Shown piece by piece: positions 34,565 to 45,546 of a stretch of DNA of 52,167 bases. The notes under the pieces are model-generated. The model was not told where the DNA came from and did not search any database. It was given only the letters and a program-made list of their open reading frames with translations. The position numbers were made by a program, and so were the translations under genes. How positions within the stretch are numbered: position 1 is the stretch's first letter; each line of letters opens with the position of its first letter. The DNA is from Shewanella surugensis (GTDB lineage: Bacteria; Pseudomonadota; Gammaproteobacteria; Enterobacterales; Shewanellaceae): contig NZ_JAKIKS010000030.1 of assembly GCF_023284005.1 (NCBI RefSeq), positions 1-52,167 on the forward strand. Direction: 5' to 3'.

Positions 34565-34876
34565 TTATTCATCAAGCAAATGTAAATATTGCCCCATACA
34601 AGAATCATCATCAGACAAATAAAACTTCACTTTTCTACCACTCATTTGCGCAGCAAGTAAAGTTGAATATACCACCTTATTATTCTCTGTATCTGTTTTT
34701 GACCATCTTAGCTGAGTGCCAGCTGGACAAGTAGCATTACCAGAATCCATATGGAACGCAATGCTAAGTGGCATATAACTAGGCTCCAGTACTGTGATTT
34801 TTCCCACAAACGATTCCACGCCCATCACGTTGCTACTTAATAGCAAAGTGATGCACATTAAAAATACTTTCTTCAT
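34565..34876 (-). CDS. Small secreted protein of unknown function
   Basis: 103 residues beginning with a signal peptide (MKKVFLMCITLLLSSNVMGV). The mature ~83 residues contain two cysteines, in NATCPAGTQLRW and DDDSCMGQYLHLL, probably forming a disulfide, and a mostly beta pattern (VGKITVLEPSYMPLSIAFHM; KVKFYLSDDDS). No family name recognised, though similar small periplasmic proteins are common in Vibrio and Shewanella. Start ATG 34876 follows AGGGGTAAATTAA. Isolated gene. Confidence 0.65.
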   Translation of the reverse strand: MKKVFLMCITLLLSSNVMGVESFVGKITVLEPSYMPLSIAFHMDSGNATCPAGTQLRWSKTDTENNKVVYSTLLAAQMSGRKVKFYLSDDDSCMGQYLHLLDE

Positions 34877-35117
34877 TTAATTTACCCCTATTTAAATAAA
34901 TATCATTCCATTAAAAACTTCACATAGAACTTAATATAAGATCATCAATAGCCAAATTTTAAAATCAATATACTTGATAATGCCAAATATAGCTCCTACT
35001 ATCATCTTTACTAATATAAATAATTAGATAAGCAAGAGTGGTAATGCTCATAATTAAACTTAACTACATATAACCGATTAATTAAAACATACGCAGCTAG
35101 CATATTCTGGCATGCTC

Positions 35118-36125
35118 TTACTCAGGCTTTGCCAAATAAAAATGCTGATAGGCCCTTTGAGTGGCTATTCGCCCTCTTGGGGTCCGCTGAATAAAACCTT
35201 GTTGAATAAGGAACGGTTCCAACACATCTTCAATCGTTTCACGTTCTTCACCGATGGCGGCAGCAAGATTATCAAGGCCGACGGGGCCACCCATGAATTT
35301 ATCGATAATGGCAAACAGCAGTTTTCTGTCCATATAATCGAAGCCTTCGTTATCCACATCCAAGACATCAAGCGCTTTTTGCGCTATATCTTGAGTGACA
35401 GCGCCATCAAATTTCACTTCGGCAAAATCTCGCACTCGGCGTAATAAACGATTGGCAATCCGCGGTGTGCCACGAGAACGGCGCGCGATTTCCCCCGCAC
35501 CGAGGACATCAATCTCCAGTCCCATCACATGAGCCGAGCGAGTGACAATGGTACTTAAGTCTTTGACATTGTAAAACTCAAGCCTTAATGGGATCCCAAA
35601 GCGCGCGCGCAGCGGCGAGGTTAACGCCCCAGCTCTTGTCGTCGCACCAATTAAGGTAAACGGCGGTAAATCCAGCTTAATCGAACGCGCCGCAGGCCCT
35701 TCTCCTATCATTATATCCAACTGATAATCTTCCATCGCCGGATAGAGTATTTCTTCAACCACTGGGCTTAAGCGATGAATTTCATCAATAAACAATACAT
35801 CGTGGGGCTCGAGGTTGGTCAACATTGCTGCTAAATCGCCCGCTTTTTCAAGCACTGGCCCTGAGGTGGATTTAATACTCACCCCCATCTCCCCCGCGAC
35901 AATTAAGGCTAACGTGGTTTTACCCAATCCCGGCGGGCCGTAGATCAAGATGTGATCGAGCGCCTCTTCACGTTTTTGCGCCGCTTCAATGAAAATTTTC
36001 AACTGCGCACGGGTGTCATCTTGTCCCGTATATTCATCGAGCAGTTTGGGGCGCATCGCCCGATCAACCACTTCATCTTGTATGATGGCTTGTGGCTGAA
36101 TAAGCCTATCTGCCTCTATCATCAT
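35118..36125 (-). CDS. ruvB: RuvB, Holliday junction branch-migration ATPase
   Basis: 335 residues. AAA+ motor that drives branch migration with RuvA. Walker A in [20 protein letters not shown], Walker B in [13 protein letters not shown], sensor 1 [20 protein letters not shown] with the Arg finger region, and the winged-helix end [20 protein letters not shown]. Full length. It lies 108 bases after ruvA in the order ruvC-ruvA-ruvB, the usual gammaproteobacterial arrangement. Start ATG 36125 (MMIEADRL) follows AAAGGATAA. Confidence 0.98.
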   Translation of the reverse strand: MMIEADRLIQPQAIIQDEVVDRAMRPKLLDEYTGQDDTRAQLKIFIEAAQKREEALDHILIYGPPGLGKTTLALIVAGEMGVSIKSTSGPVLEKAGDLAAMLTNLEPHDVLFIDEIHRLSPVVEEILYPAMEDYQLDIMIGEGPAARSIKLDLPPFTLIGATTRAGALTSPLRARFGIPLRLEFYNVKDLSTIVTRSAHVMGLEIDVLGAGEIARRSRGTPRIANRLLRRVRDFAEVKFDGAVTQDIAQKALDVLDVDNEGFDYMDRKLLFAIIDKFMGGPVGLDNLAAAIGEERETIEDVLEPFLIQQGFIQRTPRGRIATQRAYQHFYLAKPE

Positions 36126-36233
36126 TTATCCTTTACGCTATTCACAACAGGTTAACCTTGAAATAGGTCAATAGCCCGATTATAGGTTCATTACCAATTA
36201 TTAATTCATTAACAGTGTTCATGAAGAGAGGCT

Positions 36234-36848
36234 TTACATGCCCTTCAGCGCCTGTTTAATTAATCCACCAGAGTCGATCCCCTCAACAAAAGCGGCTGAC
36301 ACGGCTTTAGTTGCCTGCGCCGGTTTATAGCCCAAGGATAACAGTGCACTAATGGCATCTTCTTCGGCGGTACTCGCTACTGGCGCCGGAGCATAGTTTG
36401 TTTGCAGCATAAACTCACGCTCTGAACCTGCCGAAGCCTCCAGCAACGCTTTGAGTTTGTCACGCATTTCAACCAATAAACGCTCGGCGGTCTTTTTTCC
36501 TACTCCCGGTAACTTCACTAACGTCACGACATCATCGCGCTCAACGCAAGTGACAAACTCGCTGGCACTCATGCCTGATAAAATGGTTAACGCCAATTTT
36601 GGCCCTACTCCATTGGTTTTTATCAGTAACCGGAATAAGGCGCGCTCTTGCTTAGTGATAAAGCCATAAAGCAGCTGCGCATCTTCACGCACCACAAAAT
36701 GGGTATAAAGGATCGCCTCGGTGCCCTTCTCGGGTAATTCACAAAAGCAACTTAAGGGCAATTGCAGCTCATAGCCGACACCGCCCACCTCTAATAATAC
36801 TTCTGGTGCCTGTTTTTCAATAAGGCTGCCACGTAATCGACCTATCAT
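36234..36848 (-). CDS. ruvA: RuvA, Holliday junction DNA-binding subunit
   Basis: 204 residues: OB-fold start [20 protein letters not shown], two helix-hairpin-helix motifs ([18 protein letters not shown] and [20 protein letters not shown]), and the C-terminal RuvB-contacting domain [21 protein letters not shown] start at MIGRLRG (36848) rather than 9 codons upstream, as this is the conserved family start. Tetramers of RuvA hold the four-way junction open. No convincing LexA box was found ahead of it. Confidence 0.97.
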   Translation of the reverse strand: MIGRLRGSLIEKQAPEVLLEVGGVGYELQLPLSCFCELPEKGTEAILYTHFVVREDAQLLYGFITKQERALFRLLIKTNGVGPKLALTILSGMSASEFVTCVERDDVVTLVKLPGVGKKTAERLLVEMRDKLKALLEASAGSEREFMLQTNYAPAPVASTAEEDAISALLSLGYKPAQATKAVSAAFVEGIDSGGLIKQALKGM

Positions 36849-36963
36849 ATTGCTGTCTCGTTCATTTTTATACACCTAAAATGGGCTTATTGATCACGAT
36901 CATGATTGATATCGATCACTGTCTGTAACCACCACAATTGATAAGCTTTATTGATGACGGCCG

Positions 36964-37485
36964 CTATTTATAACGGCCATGACTACGACTATTCGCCCGT
37001 CCTGCCAGAGCCACTAGGCTTTGACTGGTGTGAAAGTGACAAACGGCCACTCCCAGTGCATCGGCCGCATCCGCTTGAGGCGCCGCGGGTAAATTAAACA
37101 GCTGCTGGATCATGTGTTGCACTTGTGATTTTTGTGCGCGTCCAGACCCCACCACCGCACTTTTAATTTGCGTGGCACTGTATTCTGCGACGGGTAAATC
37201 CACAACGGTTGCCGCCACAATGGCCGCGCCGCGGGCTTGGCCTAACTTAAGCGCAGAGTCGGCATTTTTGGCCATAAACACCCGCTCAATGGCAAATTCT
37301 GTGGGTTGATATTGACGAATGATCTCAGAAAGACCGTTAAAAATTTGTTTGAGTCTGATAGGCAATTCATCGCTCGAGGTACGAATACAACCGCTACCGA
37401 GGTACTGCTGGTGCCTGCCTTGACATTGGATCACTCCGTATCCGGTGATCCGTGAGCCGGGATCGACACCTAAAATAATGGCCAT
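36964..37485 (-). CDS. ruvC: RuvC, crossover junction endodeoxyribonuclease
   Basis: 173 residues. It cuts Holliday junctions symmetrically after RuvAB action. Catalytic acidic residues are in place: D in [18 protein letters not shown] in [20 protein letters not shown], and the pair in [18 protein letters not shown]. Start MAIILGVD at 37485 has AGGATATT upstream; the open frame extends 13 codons further. It is 115 bases from ruvA. Confidence 0.97.
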   Translation of the reverse strand: MAIILGVDPGSRITGYGVIQCQGRHQQYLGSGCIRTSSDELPIRLKQIFNGLSEIIRQYQPTEFAIERVFMAKNADSALKLGQARGAAIVAATVVDLPVAEYSATQIKSAVVGSGRAQKSQVQHMIQQLFNLPAAPQADAADALGVAVCHFHTSQSLVALAGRANSRSHGRYK

Positions 37486-37643
37486 AATATCCTGTTTTGA
37501 TAAGGTCGGCGTTGACATATGCAACTCACATTCGCGGTGCTAACATTGACAATGCAATATTGCTGAGCTTAATTCCGCCGCCAAGTACGCATACAGAAAC
37601 ATCACTTGGCGCCGATTAAGCAAAATGTATTGACGCGGTACTT

Positions 37644-38390
37644 TTACTCTAAGCTTGCCATGATCTCATCAGTAATGTCAGCATTATGATAGACTTCCTG
37701 CACATCATCATGATCTTCTAAATTATCGATTAAACGAATAAATTTAGGTGCGGTATCAGCATCCAAATCCGCTTTGGTCGATGGGATCATAGTCACCTCG
37801 GCGTTAACCGCTTCAAGACCCGCCGCATCCAACGCACCTTTGACACTGCCAAAGTCTTCAGGGGTGGTGAACACATCAATAGAGCCATCTTCATGGCTGA
37901 CCACATCATCGGCCCCCGCTTCTAACGCTGCATCCATCACTGTGTCTTCATCAATGCCTTCAGCGTAAGAGATGATGCCTTTTTTCTCAAACAGGTAAGA
38001 GACTGAACCATCGGTGCCTAAATTGCCACCCAATTTACTAAACGCGTTGCGCACACCCGAAACAGTACGGTTGCGATTATCGGTCATGGTTTCAACCATA
38101 ACCGCGGTGCCACCAGGACCATAACCTTCGTACATGATGGTTTCAAGCGCTTGCCCATCAAGCTCCCCTGCACCACGTTTCACTGCACGCTCAACCGTGT
38201 CTCGGGTCATGTTATTTGACAGCGCTTTATCGATAGCCGCTCGAAGACGAGGATTCGCATCCGGATCGGACCCACCTTCTCGTGCTGAAACCGTCAGCTC
38301 TCGAATAAATTTAGTGAATAATTTGCCTCGTTTTGCATCTTGGGCCGCTTTACGGTGTTTAATATTAGCCCACTTACTATGACCTGCCAT
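37644..38390 (-). CDS. yebC: YebC/TACO1-family protein
   Basis: 248 residues. Starts [20 protein letters not shown], the invariant family N-terminus, with [20 protein letters not shown] in the middle. YebC-family proteins were annotated as transcriptional regulators; newer work on some members ties them to ribosomes stalled at proline stretches. Cytoplasmic, full length. GAGGAGTTATCA precedes the ATG. It lies between aspS and ruvC, a classical position; a terminator separates it from aspS. Confidence 0.95.
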   Translation of the reverse strand: MAGHSKWANIKHRKAAQDAKRGKLFTKFIRELTVSAREGGSDPDANPRLRAAIDKALSNNMTRDTVERAVKRGAGELDGQALETIMYEGYGPGGTAVMVETMTDNRNRTVSGVRNAFSKLGGNLGTDGSVSYLFEKKGIISYAEGIDEDTVMDAALEAGADDVVSHEDGSIDVFTTPEDFGSVKGALDAAGLEAVNAEVTMIPSTKADLDADTAPKFIRLIDNLEDHDDVQEVYHNADITDEIMASLE

Positions 38391-38411
38391 TGATAACTCC
38401 TCAAAGAGGTT

Positions 38412-38445
38412 AAAATCAAAAGAAGTGAGCTTTTCTGCCCACTTC
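38412..38445 (-). terminator. Rho-independent terminator after aspS
   Basis: On the minus strand GAAGTGGGC-AGAAAA-GCTCACTTC (9 bp with one G-T pair) is followed by TTTTGATTTT. It lies between the aspS stop and the yebC start, so yebC probably has its own promoter or depends on readthrough. Confidence 0.7.
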
Positions 38446-38489
38446 CTTGTGCTGTCTATGTTATATTACACAATCCCTAAACGAGAAAC

Positions 38490-40271
38490 TTATTCAGTCT
38501 CTGTTTTTGACGTCTCTAGCACGCCAATACCTAACTCAAGAAGCTGAGCGGGATCCGCTTCACCCGGTGCATTCGTTAATGGACACGCTGCAGTGCTGGT
38601 TTTAGGGAACGCCATCACATCTCGAATAGAGCTCGCGCCCGTCATTAGCATCACAATGCGATCGAGCCCAAACGCCAACCCCGCATGAGGAGGCGTACCA
38701 TAGCGTAATGCTTCCAGTAAGAAACCAAATTTCTCATTGGCCTCTTCTTCTTCAATGCCCAAAACACGGAAAACGGCTGCTTGCATATCGGCATTATGAA
38801 TACGCACCGAGCCACCACCGAGTTCACAACCGTTGAGCACCATATCATACGCATCTGAAATCGCGGCAGTAGGATTAGCTTCAAGCGCCTCTGGCGTCAT
38901 GTCACTTGGTGCGGTGAAAGGATGATGCATGGCATGTAAGCCGCCATCAGATGTTCTTTCAAACATAGGGAAGTCAACCACCCAAAGTGGACGCCAATCC
39001 CCTTCAAGCAAATCAAAATCTTCACCCGCTTTCAAGCGCAATGCGCCCATGGCTTCTGCCACAACATTGGCTTTATCTGCACCAAATAAGATGATGTCGC
39101 CTGTTTGCGCGCCAGTGCGATTCAGTATGCCTTTAACCACTGCTTCGGTTAAGAACTTAAGCACGGGCGATTGAATGCCTTCCATGCCTTTATCTAAATC
39201 GTTGACCTTCATCCAAGCAAGGCCTTTAGCATCATAAATAGTGACGTATTTTGCATATTCATCGAGCTGCTTACGTGAAAGCTTAGCGCCACCTGGAATA
39301 CGCAATACGGCCACGCGGCCATCAGCATCATTGGCTGGGCCTTTAAACACGGCAAACTCAACGTCGTTCACTAAATCGGCAATATCCACGAGCTCAAGCG
39401 GGTTACGCAGATCCGGCTTATCAGAGCCAAAACGACGCATCGCTTCGGCGAAGGTCATTTTAGGGAACTCACCTAAATCCACATTCAATAATTCTTTAAA
39501 CAGTCCGCGAGTCATGGCCTCTGTTTGCGCCATGACTTGATCTGAGCTCATGAATGAGGTTTCGATATCTATTTGGGTAAATTCAGGCTGACGATCGGCA
39601 CGTAAATCCTCATCACGGAAACACTTCACAATCTGATAATAACGATCAAAACCTGACATCATCAGTAATTGTTTAAATAACTGTGGTGATTGAGGCAAGG
39701 CAAAAAATTGCCCTTTATAGGTCCGGCTTGGGACCAAATAATCACGCGCACCTTCTGGTGTTGCCTTGGTTAAAATCGGGGTTTCAATGTCTAAAAAACC
39801 ATTACCATCAAGAAAGCGACGCACGGCGCTGGTTACTTTTGAGCGGAAAATAATACGTTCAGCCATTTCAGGACGACGTAAATCTAAATAACGGTACTTA
39901 AGACGTTGCTCTTCGGTATTGTGCTGGTTTTTGTCCATATTGATGGGCAATGCAGGTGCGCTATTGAGTATGGTTAACCCTTTACCTAAGATTTCTATTT
40001 CACCCGTACGCATGTCTTTATTAATTTGGCTATCAGGGCGAGCACGCACAAGGCCTGCCACTTGCACACAAAATTCACTGCGCAGTGAACTGGCCTTATC
40101 AAATACCTCTGGTAAATCAGGATCATAAACAACCTGCACGATGCCTTCTCTGTCGCGTAAATCAAGAAACACCACGCCACCGAGATCACGGCTTCGATTG
40201 ACCCAACCGACTAAGGTGACTTCTTGCCCAACATGAGACGCATTGACGTCCCCACAATATTGACTGCGCAT
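38490..40271 (-). CDS. aspS: Aspartyl-tRNA synthetase
   Basis: 593 residues, class II synthetase charging tRNA-Asp. OB-fold anticodon domain at the start ([20 protein letters not shown]), motif 1 region [20 protein letters not shown], motif 2 [18 protein letters not shown], a bacterial GAD insertion domain around 300-420, and motif 3 [20 protein letters not shown]. The start at 40271 has AAGGAAAGA upstream and agrees with the family; an open frame continues 16 codons more. The bacterial-length enzyme with insertion is typical. Followed by a terminator. Confidence 0.98.
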   Translation of the reverse strand: MRSQYCGDVNASHVGQEVTLVGWVNRSRDLGGVVFLDLRDREGIVQVVYDPDLPEVFDKASSLRSEFCVQVAGLVRARPDSQINKDMRTGEIEILGKGLTILNSAPALPINMDKNQHNTEEQRLKYRYLDLRRPEMAERIIFRSKVTSAVRRFLDGNGFLDIETPILTKATPEGARDYLVPSRTYKGQFFALPQSPQLFKQLLMMSGFDRYYQIVKCFRDEDLRADRQPEFTQIDIETSFMSSDQVMAQTEAMTRGLFKELLNVDLGEFPKMTFAEAMRRFGSDKPDLRNPLELVDIADLVNDVEFAVFKGPANDADGRVAVLRIPGGAKLSRKQLDEYAKYVTIYDAKGLAWMKVNDLDKGMEGIQSPVLKFLTEAVVKGILNRTGAQTGDIILFGADKANVVAEAMGALRLKAGEDFDLLEGDWRPLWVVDFPMFERTSDGGLHAMHHPFTAPSDMTPEALEANPTAAISDAYDMVLNGCELGGGSVRIHNADMQAAVFRVLGIEEEEANEKFGFLLEALRYGTPPHAGLAFGLDRIVMLMTGASSIRDVMAFPKTSTAACPLTNAPGEADPAQLLELGIGVLETSKTETE

Positions 40272-40464
40272 TTCATTCTTTCCTTTAAATCCGCAAACTT
40301 GTGCTTGAGGAATATTCAAAATAAGACAAAAGCGGCATTATAATGAAATATTGCCCACTTCGAAACCATTCACCTATCAGTCGGTGAACTATCAACCAAC
40401 TTTACCTTTTTATTATCATAAAATGAGCCTTTTCTTCAAAAAACACCGAACAGTTCACTCTTTG

Positions 40465-42762
40465 TTAGAGTCTACTACGTCCTTTTTTCTGCATGCTGTT
40501 TCGAATAAGCCAAATTAATCCCCATACACTCAATAAAAACAACACCGACACAACCACAATATCCACCCAGATTTTTTTATGGACCCCTTTACTCGGCAGC
40601 GTGTGTTTGACCCACTTCTGTTGAATCGCTTGTTGGGTCGGCGCATCTAAAGTGACTAGCACCTTATCAATTAATGGCGGTAATAATGCATGTTGCGGAT
40701 GAATACCAATATGACTACGCTGTTCTGAGAAATCAACCAAAATTGACATCTTCAAGATGTTGGATCGAGTGTGTTTTAAGGTCATGCCTAAGTTGACTAA
40801 CTTATCAATAAATACGTCGGCTTTTCCTCGTGTTACGGCATTAAGACCCGCTTGAATATCGGGCACGAGCACCAGCTGTAAACTGGGCTGTTCTCGCATC
40901 AATTTAGGCACCAAATGGTAGCCTTCGACAACCGCAAGCCTTAATCCCGCAAGATCATCAAGGTGAAAAAAATTCACTTCACTAAGTCGCGTGACAAGTC
41001 CCCAAGACGAAGGCCAATAAGATTGGCTAAAGAGTAATTCATTCTGACGCTCACGAATATTGGCAATACTGCCCGCCATGTCCACTTCACCTTGGTAAAG
41101 GGCGGTGAGTAATTCATTCCAATGATGAAAAGCCACAGGCTCTATGGATATGCCTAATGCTGCCGCTATTCGATTAAAAATATCACTGTTTATGCCAGAA
41201 AAAACGCCCGTCTCTCCGGTGAATTCCATCGGCTTCCAGTCCGCTAAATACCCCACTTTCAAGACACCTAATTGTGCGAGATAAGCTTGCTCTTTTTCGG
41301 TAAAAATCAACTGTTTTTGCGTTTGACTCACCGTATGATCTTGCGGATCCAAAATCCATTTTCGTTCGATATTGATGAGTTCTTCTGTGGAAAGTAACTC
41401 AAAACCTTGCCGTAAATTAACATCGAGCTCATTATATTGCTGATCCGCTAAGGTGATCAGTTCAATATTAGCATTGAACGCCAGCGACGAATGCTGGTAA
41501 AACGTCTGCCACTTTTGCGCTAATAATAAATAATGCTGAGTTAACGCACTCGGCGCAATAAACCCTGCCACTTGATGACTTTCACTGGCTTCAATCATGG
41601 CATTGATATCATCCATGTACACCAGATCCATCTTCGGAAGATACTTACGAATAATATCAAGGGATAAAAATTCCGTACTGATCGCTACTCGCTTGCCGGC
41701 TAATACCGTCAAATCAACAATAGGTTCTTGATAACTAAAAAACCGCATCTTCATCTGATATAAACCCTGTTGACGTTTAAAACGCGTATCAGCTATTTCT
41801 GTACTTGGATAGCCTAAAATAGCCTCCAAGCTACCTGCTTTTAATGCCTTGATATTGGCGCCATAATGATCAAAAACAAAATCCACTGTCACACCCGATT
41901 CATGTGACCAAGCCTGCCAAATATCAATCAATAAACCATGAGCCAGACCATCAACACCAATACTGGCATAAGGAGCAAAATGATGAGGGATCCCTAAGGT
42001 CAAGCTGGACGCCCCTTGTCCTTTCCCTAGCCATTTTTGGGTCAATTTCGCTATGTTAGCGGTATTGACATTCAATTGGCTTAGCCGCGTAATCAGTGCT
42101 ACATTGCTTTTTAACACTAAGGGATGAAATACTGACTGATGTAAAAACAATCGGTTATAGTGTAGAAACCCTTTTTTAACCTGTCGCTCTACCTGATGAC
42201 TGCGTAAAAAACCTTCTGCTGCAGCAATCACATAGACTTCTGTATTCGCTGCCGCTTCAACTAAGGCATGTCGATCAGGATAATAGCGTAAATTCAATGT
42301 GGGAAAACCTGTCGCCAGTAATTTTGCGGTAAGGCTACCTTTAATAACACCAATCTTAAACATAGAAAGTTCATTGATTTTTTCAGGTACCGATAAGGCT
42401 TGATGCAAATACAAATAGTGATTCACACTAGAAAGGGCAGCCGAAAAAGCAATATTATCAACATTCAAATCCCTTGATGCCCCAATATGCAAATCAATGT
42501 GTTGAGTCATCAACTGCTGCTCAAGCTCATCATCAGCCACAGCCTTGAAACGAATAGGAATGTTAGCCTCATAAGCCCATTGAGTCCAAATATCGACTAA
42601 TAAGCCTTCTGGCTGTCCATGGTTATTGATAAATTGCACTGGATAGGCGTGAGCATCCATGCCTAGAATCAACCCCTCATGCGCAAAAGCATTCTCACCA
42701 TGAGCGGATATAATGACGCTATTGAAAGCCAATACAATCATAAAATAAGCGATAATTTTCAA
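40465..42762 (-). CDS. Membrane-anchored protein with three solute-binding (SBP_bac_3) domains
   Basis: 765 residues: signal peptide (MKIIAYFMIVLAFNSVIISA), then three consecutive periplasmic binding-protein-like domains, beginning around EGLILGMDAHAYPVQFINNH, LTLGIPHHFAPYASIGVDGL and LGVLKVGYLADWKPMEFTGE (each with the 'G.l.di...' pattern), then one membrane helix (IWVDIVVVSVLFLLSVWGLI) and a short basic tail. BvgS/EvgS-like sensors and SBP-diguanylate cyclases have this front end but continue into a kinase or GGDEF domain; here there is none. The start appears to be TTG at 42762 with AGGA ahead. Divergent from cmoA. It may sense amino acids with a separate partner or be a truncated receptor. 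Confidence 0.82.
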   Translation of the reverse strand: MKIIAYFMIVLAFNSVIISAHGENAFAHEGLILGMDAHAYPVQFINNHGQPEGLLVDIWTQWAYEANIPIRFKAVADDELEQQLMTQHIDLHIGASRDLNVDNIAFSAALSSVNHYLYLHQALSVPEKINELSMFKIGVIKGSLTAKLLATGFPTLNLRYYPDRHALVEAAANTEVYVIAAAEGFLRSHQVERQVKKGFLHYNRLFLHQSVFHPLVLKSNVALITRLSQLNVNTANIAKLTQKWLGKGQGASSLTLGIPHHFAPYASIGVDGLAHGLLIDIWQAWSHESGVTVDFVFDHYGANIKALKAGSLEAILGYPSTEIADTRFKRQQGLYQMKMRFFSYQEPIVDLTVLAGKRVAISTEFLSLDIIRKYLPKMDLVYMDDINAMIEASESHQVAGFIAPSALTQHYLLLAQKWQTFYQHSSLAFNANIELITLADQQYNELDVNLRQGFELLSTEELINIERKWILDPQDHTVSQTQKQLIFTEKEQAYLAQLGVLKVGYLADWKPMEFTGETGVFSGINSDIFNRIAAALGISIEPVAFHHWNELLTALYQGEVDMAGSIANIRERQNELLFSQSYWPSSWGLVTRLSEVNFFHLDDLAGLRLAVVEGYHLVPKLMREQPSLQLVLVPDIQAGLNAVTRGKADVFIDKLVNLGMTLKHTRSNILKMSILVDFSEQRSHIGIHPQHALLPPLIDKVLVTLDAPTQQAIQQKWVKHTLPSKGVHKKIWVDIVVVSVLFLLSVWGLIWLIRNSMQKKGRSRL

Positions 42763-42911
42763 TGATAATCCTAGTCTTGATAAAATAATGTAGCCGTAGT
42801 GTTTACAAAATGATATTAGACAGGGTTTTTCTACAGATTTCCAGTGCTAGTCAAGTCAGTAATTGGTATCATTGCACAAATGACTTGCTGGCTCTTCGTA
42901 CTTTAAACCAA

Positions 42912-43643
42912 ATGAACTCTTCTCAAGATACACTTTTTGCTACACCTTTTACCCAAGTGAGCGACTTTCAATTCGATAATAAAGTCGTGGGCGTATTCAA
43001 TGACATGATCCGTCGATCGGTACCCGGATATGGGCAAATCATTAATTCTATAGGTGATTTAGCTGATAAATTTGTGACAAAGAACAGTCATGTCTATGAT
43101 TTAGGCTGCTCTTTAGGCGCGGCAACATTAAGCGTTCGTCGGCGTCTCCAAGACCGAGAATGTCATATTATTGCCGTTGATAATAGTCAGGCGATGATCG
43201 CGCGTTGCCAAGAAAATCTCACATCCTATGTCAGTGATACCCCAGTGGATCTTATCTGCGGTGATATCAGGGATATTCAAATTCATAATGCTTCTTTGGT
43301 GATCTTGAATTTTACCATGCAATTTTTAGCACCCGATGATAGAGATAACCTCATCAAAAAAATCTATGACGGCCTCAATCCAGGTGGATTATTAATCTTA
43401 TCTGAAAAACTCTATTTTGAGCATACCGCGATACAAAGTGCCCTCGATGAATTACATTTGGATTTTAAAAGAGCCAATGGGTACAGTGAACTAGAAATTA
43501 GTCAAAAACGCAGCTCACTTGAAAATGTGATGAAACCTGATACGCTTCCACAACATGAATACCGGCTTAAAAAACAAGGTTTTGAAAATTTCAACACCTG
43601 GTTTCAATGTTTTAACTTTGCCTCTATGATCGCAATAAAGTAA
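42912..43643 (+). CDS. cmoA: CmoA, carboxy-S-adenosylmethionine synthase
   Basis: 243 residues from ATG 42912 (MNSSQDTLFATPFTQVSDFQ); 34 extra codons are open upstream but outside the family. It converts S-adenosylmethionine and prephenate into carboxy-SAM. The Rossmann SAM site is VYDLGCSLGAATLSVRRRL, with AVDNSQAMIARCQENL following, and LNFTMQFLAPDDRDNLIKKI later. With CmoB it completes 5-oxyacetic acid at U34 of several tRNAs, widening codon reading. Gap of 99 bases to cmoB. Confidence 0.96.
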   Translation: MNSSQDTLFATPFTQVSDFQFDNKVVGVFNDMIRRSVPGYGQIINSIGDLADKFVTKNSHVYDLGCSLGAATLSVRRRLQDRECHIIAVDNSQAMIARCQENLTSYVSDTPVDLICGDIRDIQIHNASLVILNFTMQFLAPDDRDNLIKKIYDGLNPGGLLILSEKLYFEHTAIQSALDELHLDFKRANGYSELEISQKRSSLENVMKPDTLPQHEYRLKKQGFENFNTWFQCFNFASMIAIK

Positions 43644-43742
43644 GAGATATCCCTTAAATTATTCGATTAACCATTATACATTCAATAATTGACCCTTCCA
43701 TGTCGCTCTTGAGACATGGATCAACAGCATGGTGGCCTTTAA

Positions 43743-44738
43743 GTGATTAGCTTTAGCTCATTTTACAAACAAATTGCCGACTCCAATCTACAACATTGGT
43801 TAGAAACCTTACCCACTATTTTAGGACGTTGGCAGCGAGAGCATAAACATGGCAACTTACCCAAATGGGAAAAAGTGCTGAATAAATTACATTATCCCAC
43901 TCCAGATTTCGTTGACTTCAGTACCAGCGTAACCATTGGTTCAGGTAAGCAATTAACACCTGGCGAACAAGAAAAACTCAAAAACTTATTGGGCATTTTC
44001 AAACCTTGGCGTAAAGGACCTTATTCGGTACAAGGAATTGACATTGATACCGAGTGGCGATCAGACTGGAAGTGGGAACGGTTGCAAGCGCATATTTCAC
44101 CGTTGAAAAACCGCACCGTACTCGATGTCGGCTGTGGCAGTGGTTACCATATGTGGAGAATGTTAGGTGAAGGGGCTAAATATGTTATTGGAATTGATCC
44201 TTCACCGTTGTTTTTATGTCAATTTGAAGCCATTAAAAGCATCGCAGGCCAACAACATCCTATTCATTTGTTACCCTTAGGCATTGAAGAACTGCCTCCA
44301 TTAGATGCATTTGATACGGTCTTTTCAATGGGCGTCCTTTATCACAGGCGATCGCCTATCGATCACTTAATACAACTCAGAGATCAATTGCGCACTGGCG
44401 GCGAGCTAGTATTAGAAACCTTAGTGATTGATGGTGATGAAAATACCGTCTTGGTTCCTGACGATCGATATGGAAAAATGAACAATGTGTGGTTTCTCCC
44501 CTCCGTTGCCGCTTTAATGCTTTGGCTAAGAAAAAGTGACTTTATTGACATAAAATGCGTTAATATCGATGTCACTTCTTTAGCTGAGCAGCGCAGCACG
44601 GAGTGGATGCCTAACGAATCACTAGTTGATTACTTAGATCCTAATGATATTAATCTTACCGTTGAAGGCTACCCAGCCCCTAAACGAGCGACGATAGTTG
44701 CTACAAAAAATCAACCAAATAAAGATCTTGTCGAGTAA
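43743..44738 (+). CDS. cmoB: CmoB, tRNA U34 carboxymethyltransferase
   Basis: 331 residues starting at GTG 43743 ([20 protein letters not shown]). It moves the carboxymethyl group of carboxy-SAM to 5-hydroxyuridine-34. Family marks: [23 protein letters not shown] site [40 protein letters not shown] and [19 protein letters not shown] ending with [11 protein letters not shown]. Full length. Paired with cmoA as in most gammaproteobacteria; the next gene begins 19 bases on. Confidence 0.96.
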   Translation: MISFSSFYKQIADSNLQHWLETLPTILGRWQREHKHGNLPKWEKVLNKLHYPTPDFVDFSTSVTIGSGKQLTPGEQEKLKNLLGIFKPWRKGPYSVQGIDIDTEWRSDWKWERLQAHISPLKNRTVLDVGCGSGYHMWRMLGEGAKYVIGIDPSPLFLCQFEAIKSIAGQQHPIHLLPLGIEELPPLDAFDTVFSMGVLYHRRSPIDHLIQLRDQLRTGGELVLETLVIDGDENTVLVPDDRYGKMNNVWFLPSVAALMLWLRKSDFIDIKCVNIDVTSLAEQRSTEWMPNESLVDYLDPNDINLTVEGYPAPKRATIVATKNQPNKDLVE

Positions 44739-44757
44739 ACGTGCAATGAGAAATTCT

Positions 44758-45534
44758 ATGTTGAAGCGAATGACCTGTATAATCGCACTCTCTAGCCTAA
44801 CCGCAGCGTGTGTCACCAAAGAAGCTGTCACCCCAGCCCCAACACCTGTGGACGCTGCTGCGCTTCAAGCCAGTTTAGCCAAACAGAAAGAGAGTATTCT
44901 AAGCAGCATCAACTCGGGGACCGCTTCCCAGCAAGCCAGCTTGAATGAACTCAATTCACAGCTAGCGCTATTACAAGGCCAAGTTGAAGCGCTCAAAGTC
45001 GCTGCAACAGCTCAATCCAAAAAACCGGTTGCTCAAGTCAGTCAGCCAAAAGACTTAAAAAAAATCGACGCCTCCCCTCTAGGGGATAAATTCATTCTTG
45101 GCGCGGTTGAGCGCGTCTACGTGGATGAAGTCAAAGCCAGCTTTAATACCCGTATCGATACTGGCGCGGAGTCTTCATCACTCGATTCACGTAATATTGT
45201 TTTATTTGAACGCGACGGGAATTCTTGGGTTCGTTTTGATGTCTTTGTTGATGGACCCAACAAGCCCGCAAAAACCTTTGAAGCGAAAGTCGCCCGTTTT
45301 GTTCGGATCAAACAAGATGCTGATGATGGCAGCGATCGTCGCCCAGTCATCCTCGCCCATTTAAAAATTGGTCAATATGAAGCGCAAACTGAATTGAACT
45401 TAGTCAATCGGAGCCACCTCGATTACCCGTTATTATTGGGAAGAAAGTTTATGCAAGATATTGCTGTTGTCGATGTAGGTAGAACCTTTATTCATGGAAA
45501 AAAGGGCCCTAACACTATGAATTATAATAAATAG
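44758..45534 (+). CDS. Retropepsin-like 'ATP-dependent zinc protease' family lipoprotein
   Basis: About 258 residues. A lipoprotein signal (MLKRMTCIIALSSLTAAC, lipobox LTAAC, Cys at residue 18) is followed by an Ala/Gln-rich coiled-coil-like spacer (~25-90) and a PF05618-type domain. The domain has the aspartic-protease-like loop FNTRIDTGAESSSLDSRN and later RRPVILAHLKIGQYEAQTEL, LLGRKFMQDIAVVDV. The family was named zinc protease but has the D-T-G loop of retroviral proteases. Anchored in the envelope. First of a set with the 7TM and ATP-grasp genes (12 bases to the next), probably acting on a peptide or envelope modification. Confidence 0.85.
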   Translation: MLKRMTCIIALSSLTAACVTKEAVTPAPTPVDAAALQASLAKQKESILSSINSGTASQQASLNELNSQLALLQGQVEALKVAATAQSKKPVAQVSQPKDLKKIDASPLGDKFILGAVERVYVDEVKASFNTRIDTGAESSSLDSRNIVLFERDGNSWVRFDVFVDGPNKPAKTFEAKVARFVRIKQDADDGSDRRPVILAHLKIGQYEAQTELNLVNRSHLDYPLLLGRKFMQDIAVVDVGRTFIHGKKGPNTMNYNK

Positions 45535-45546
45535 GGATCAATCTCG

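Noticed and set aside
36849..36963. LexA/SOS box before ruvA
   Set aside because: No CTGT-N8-ACAG site could be found in the gap; only weak matches.
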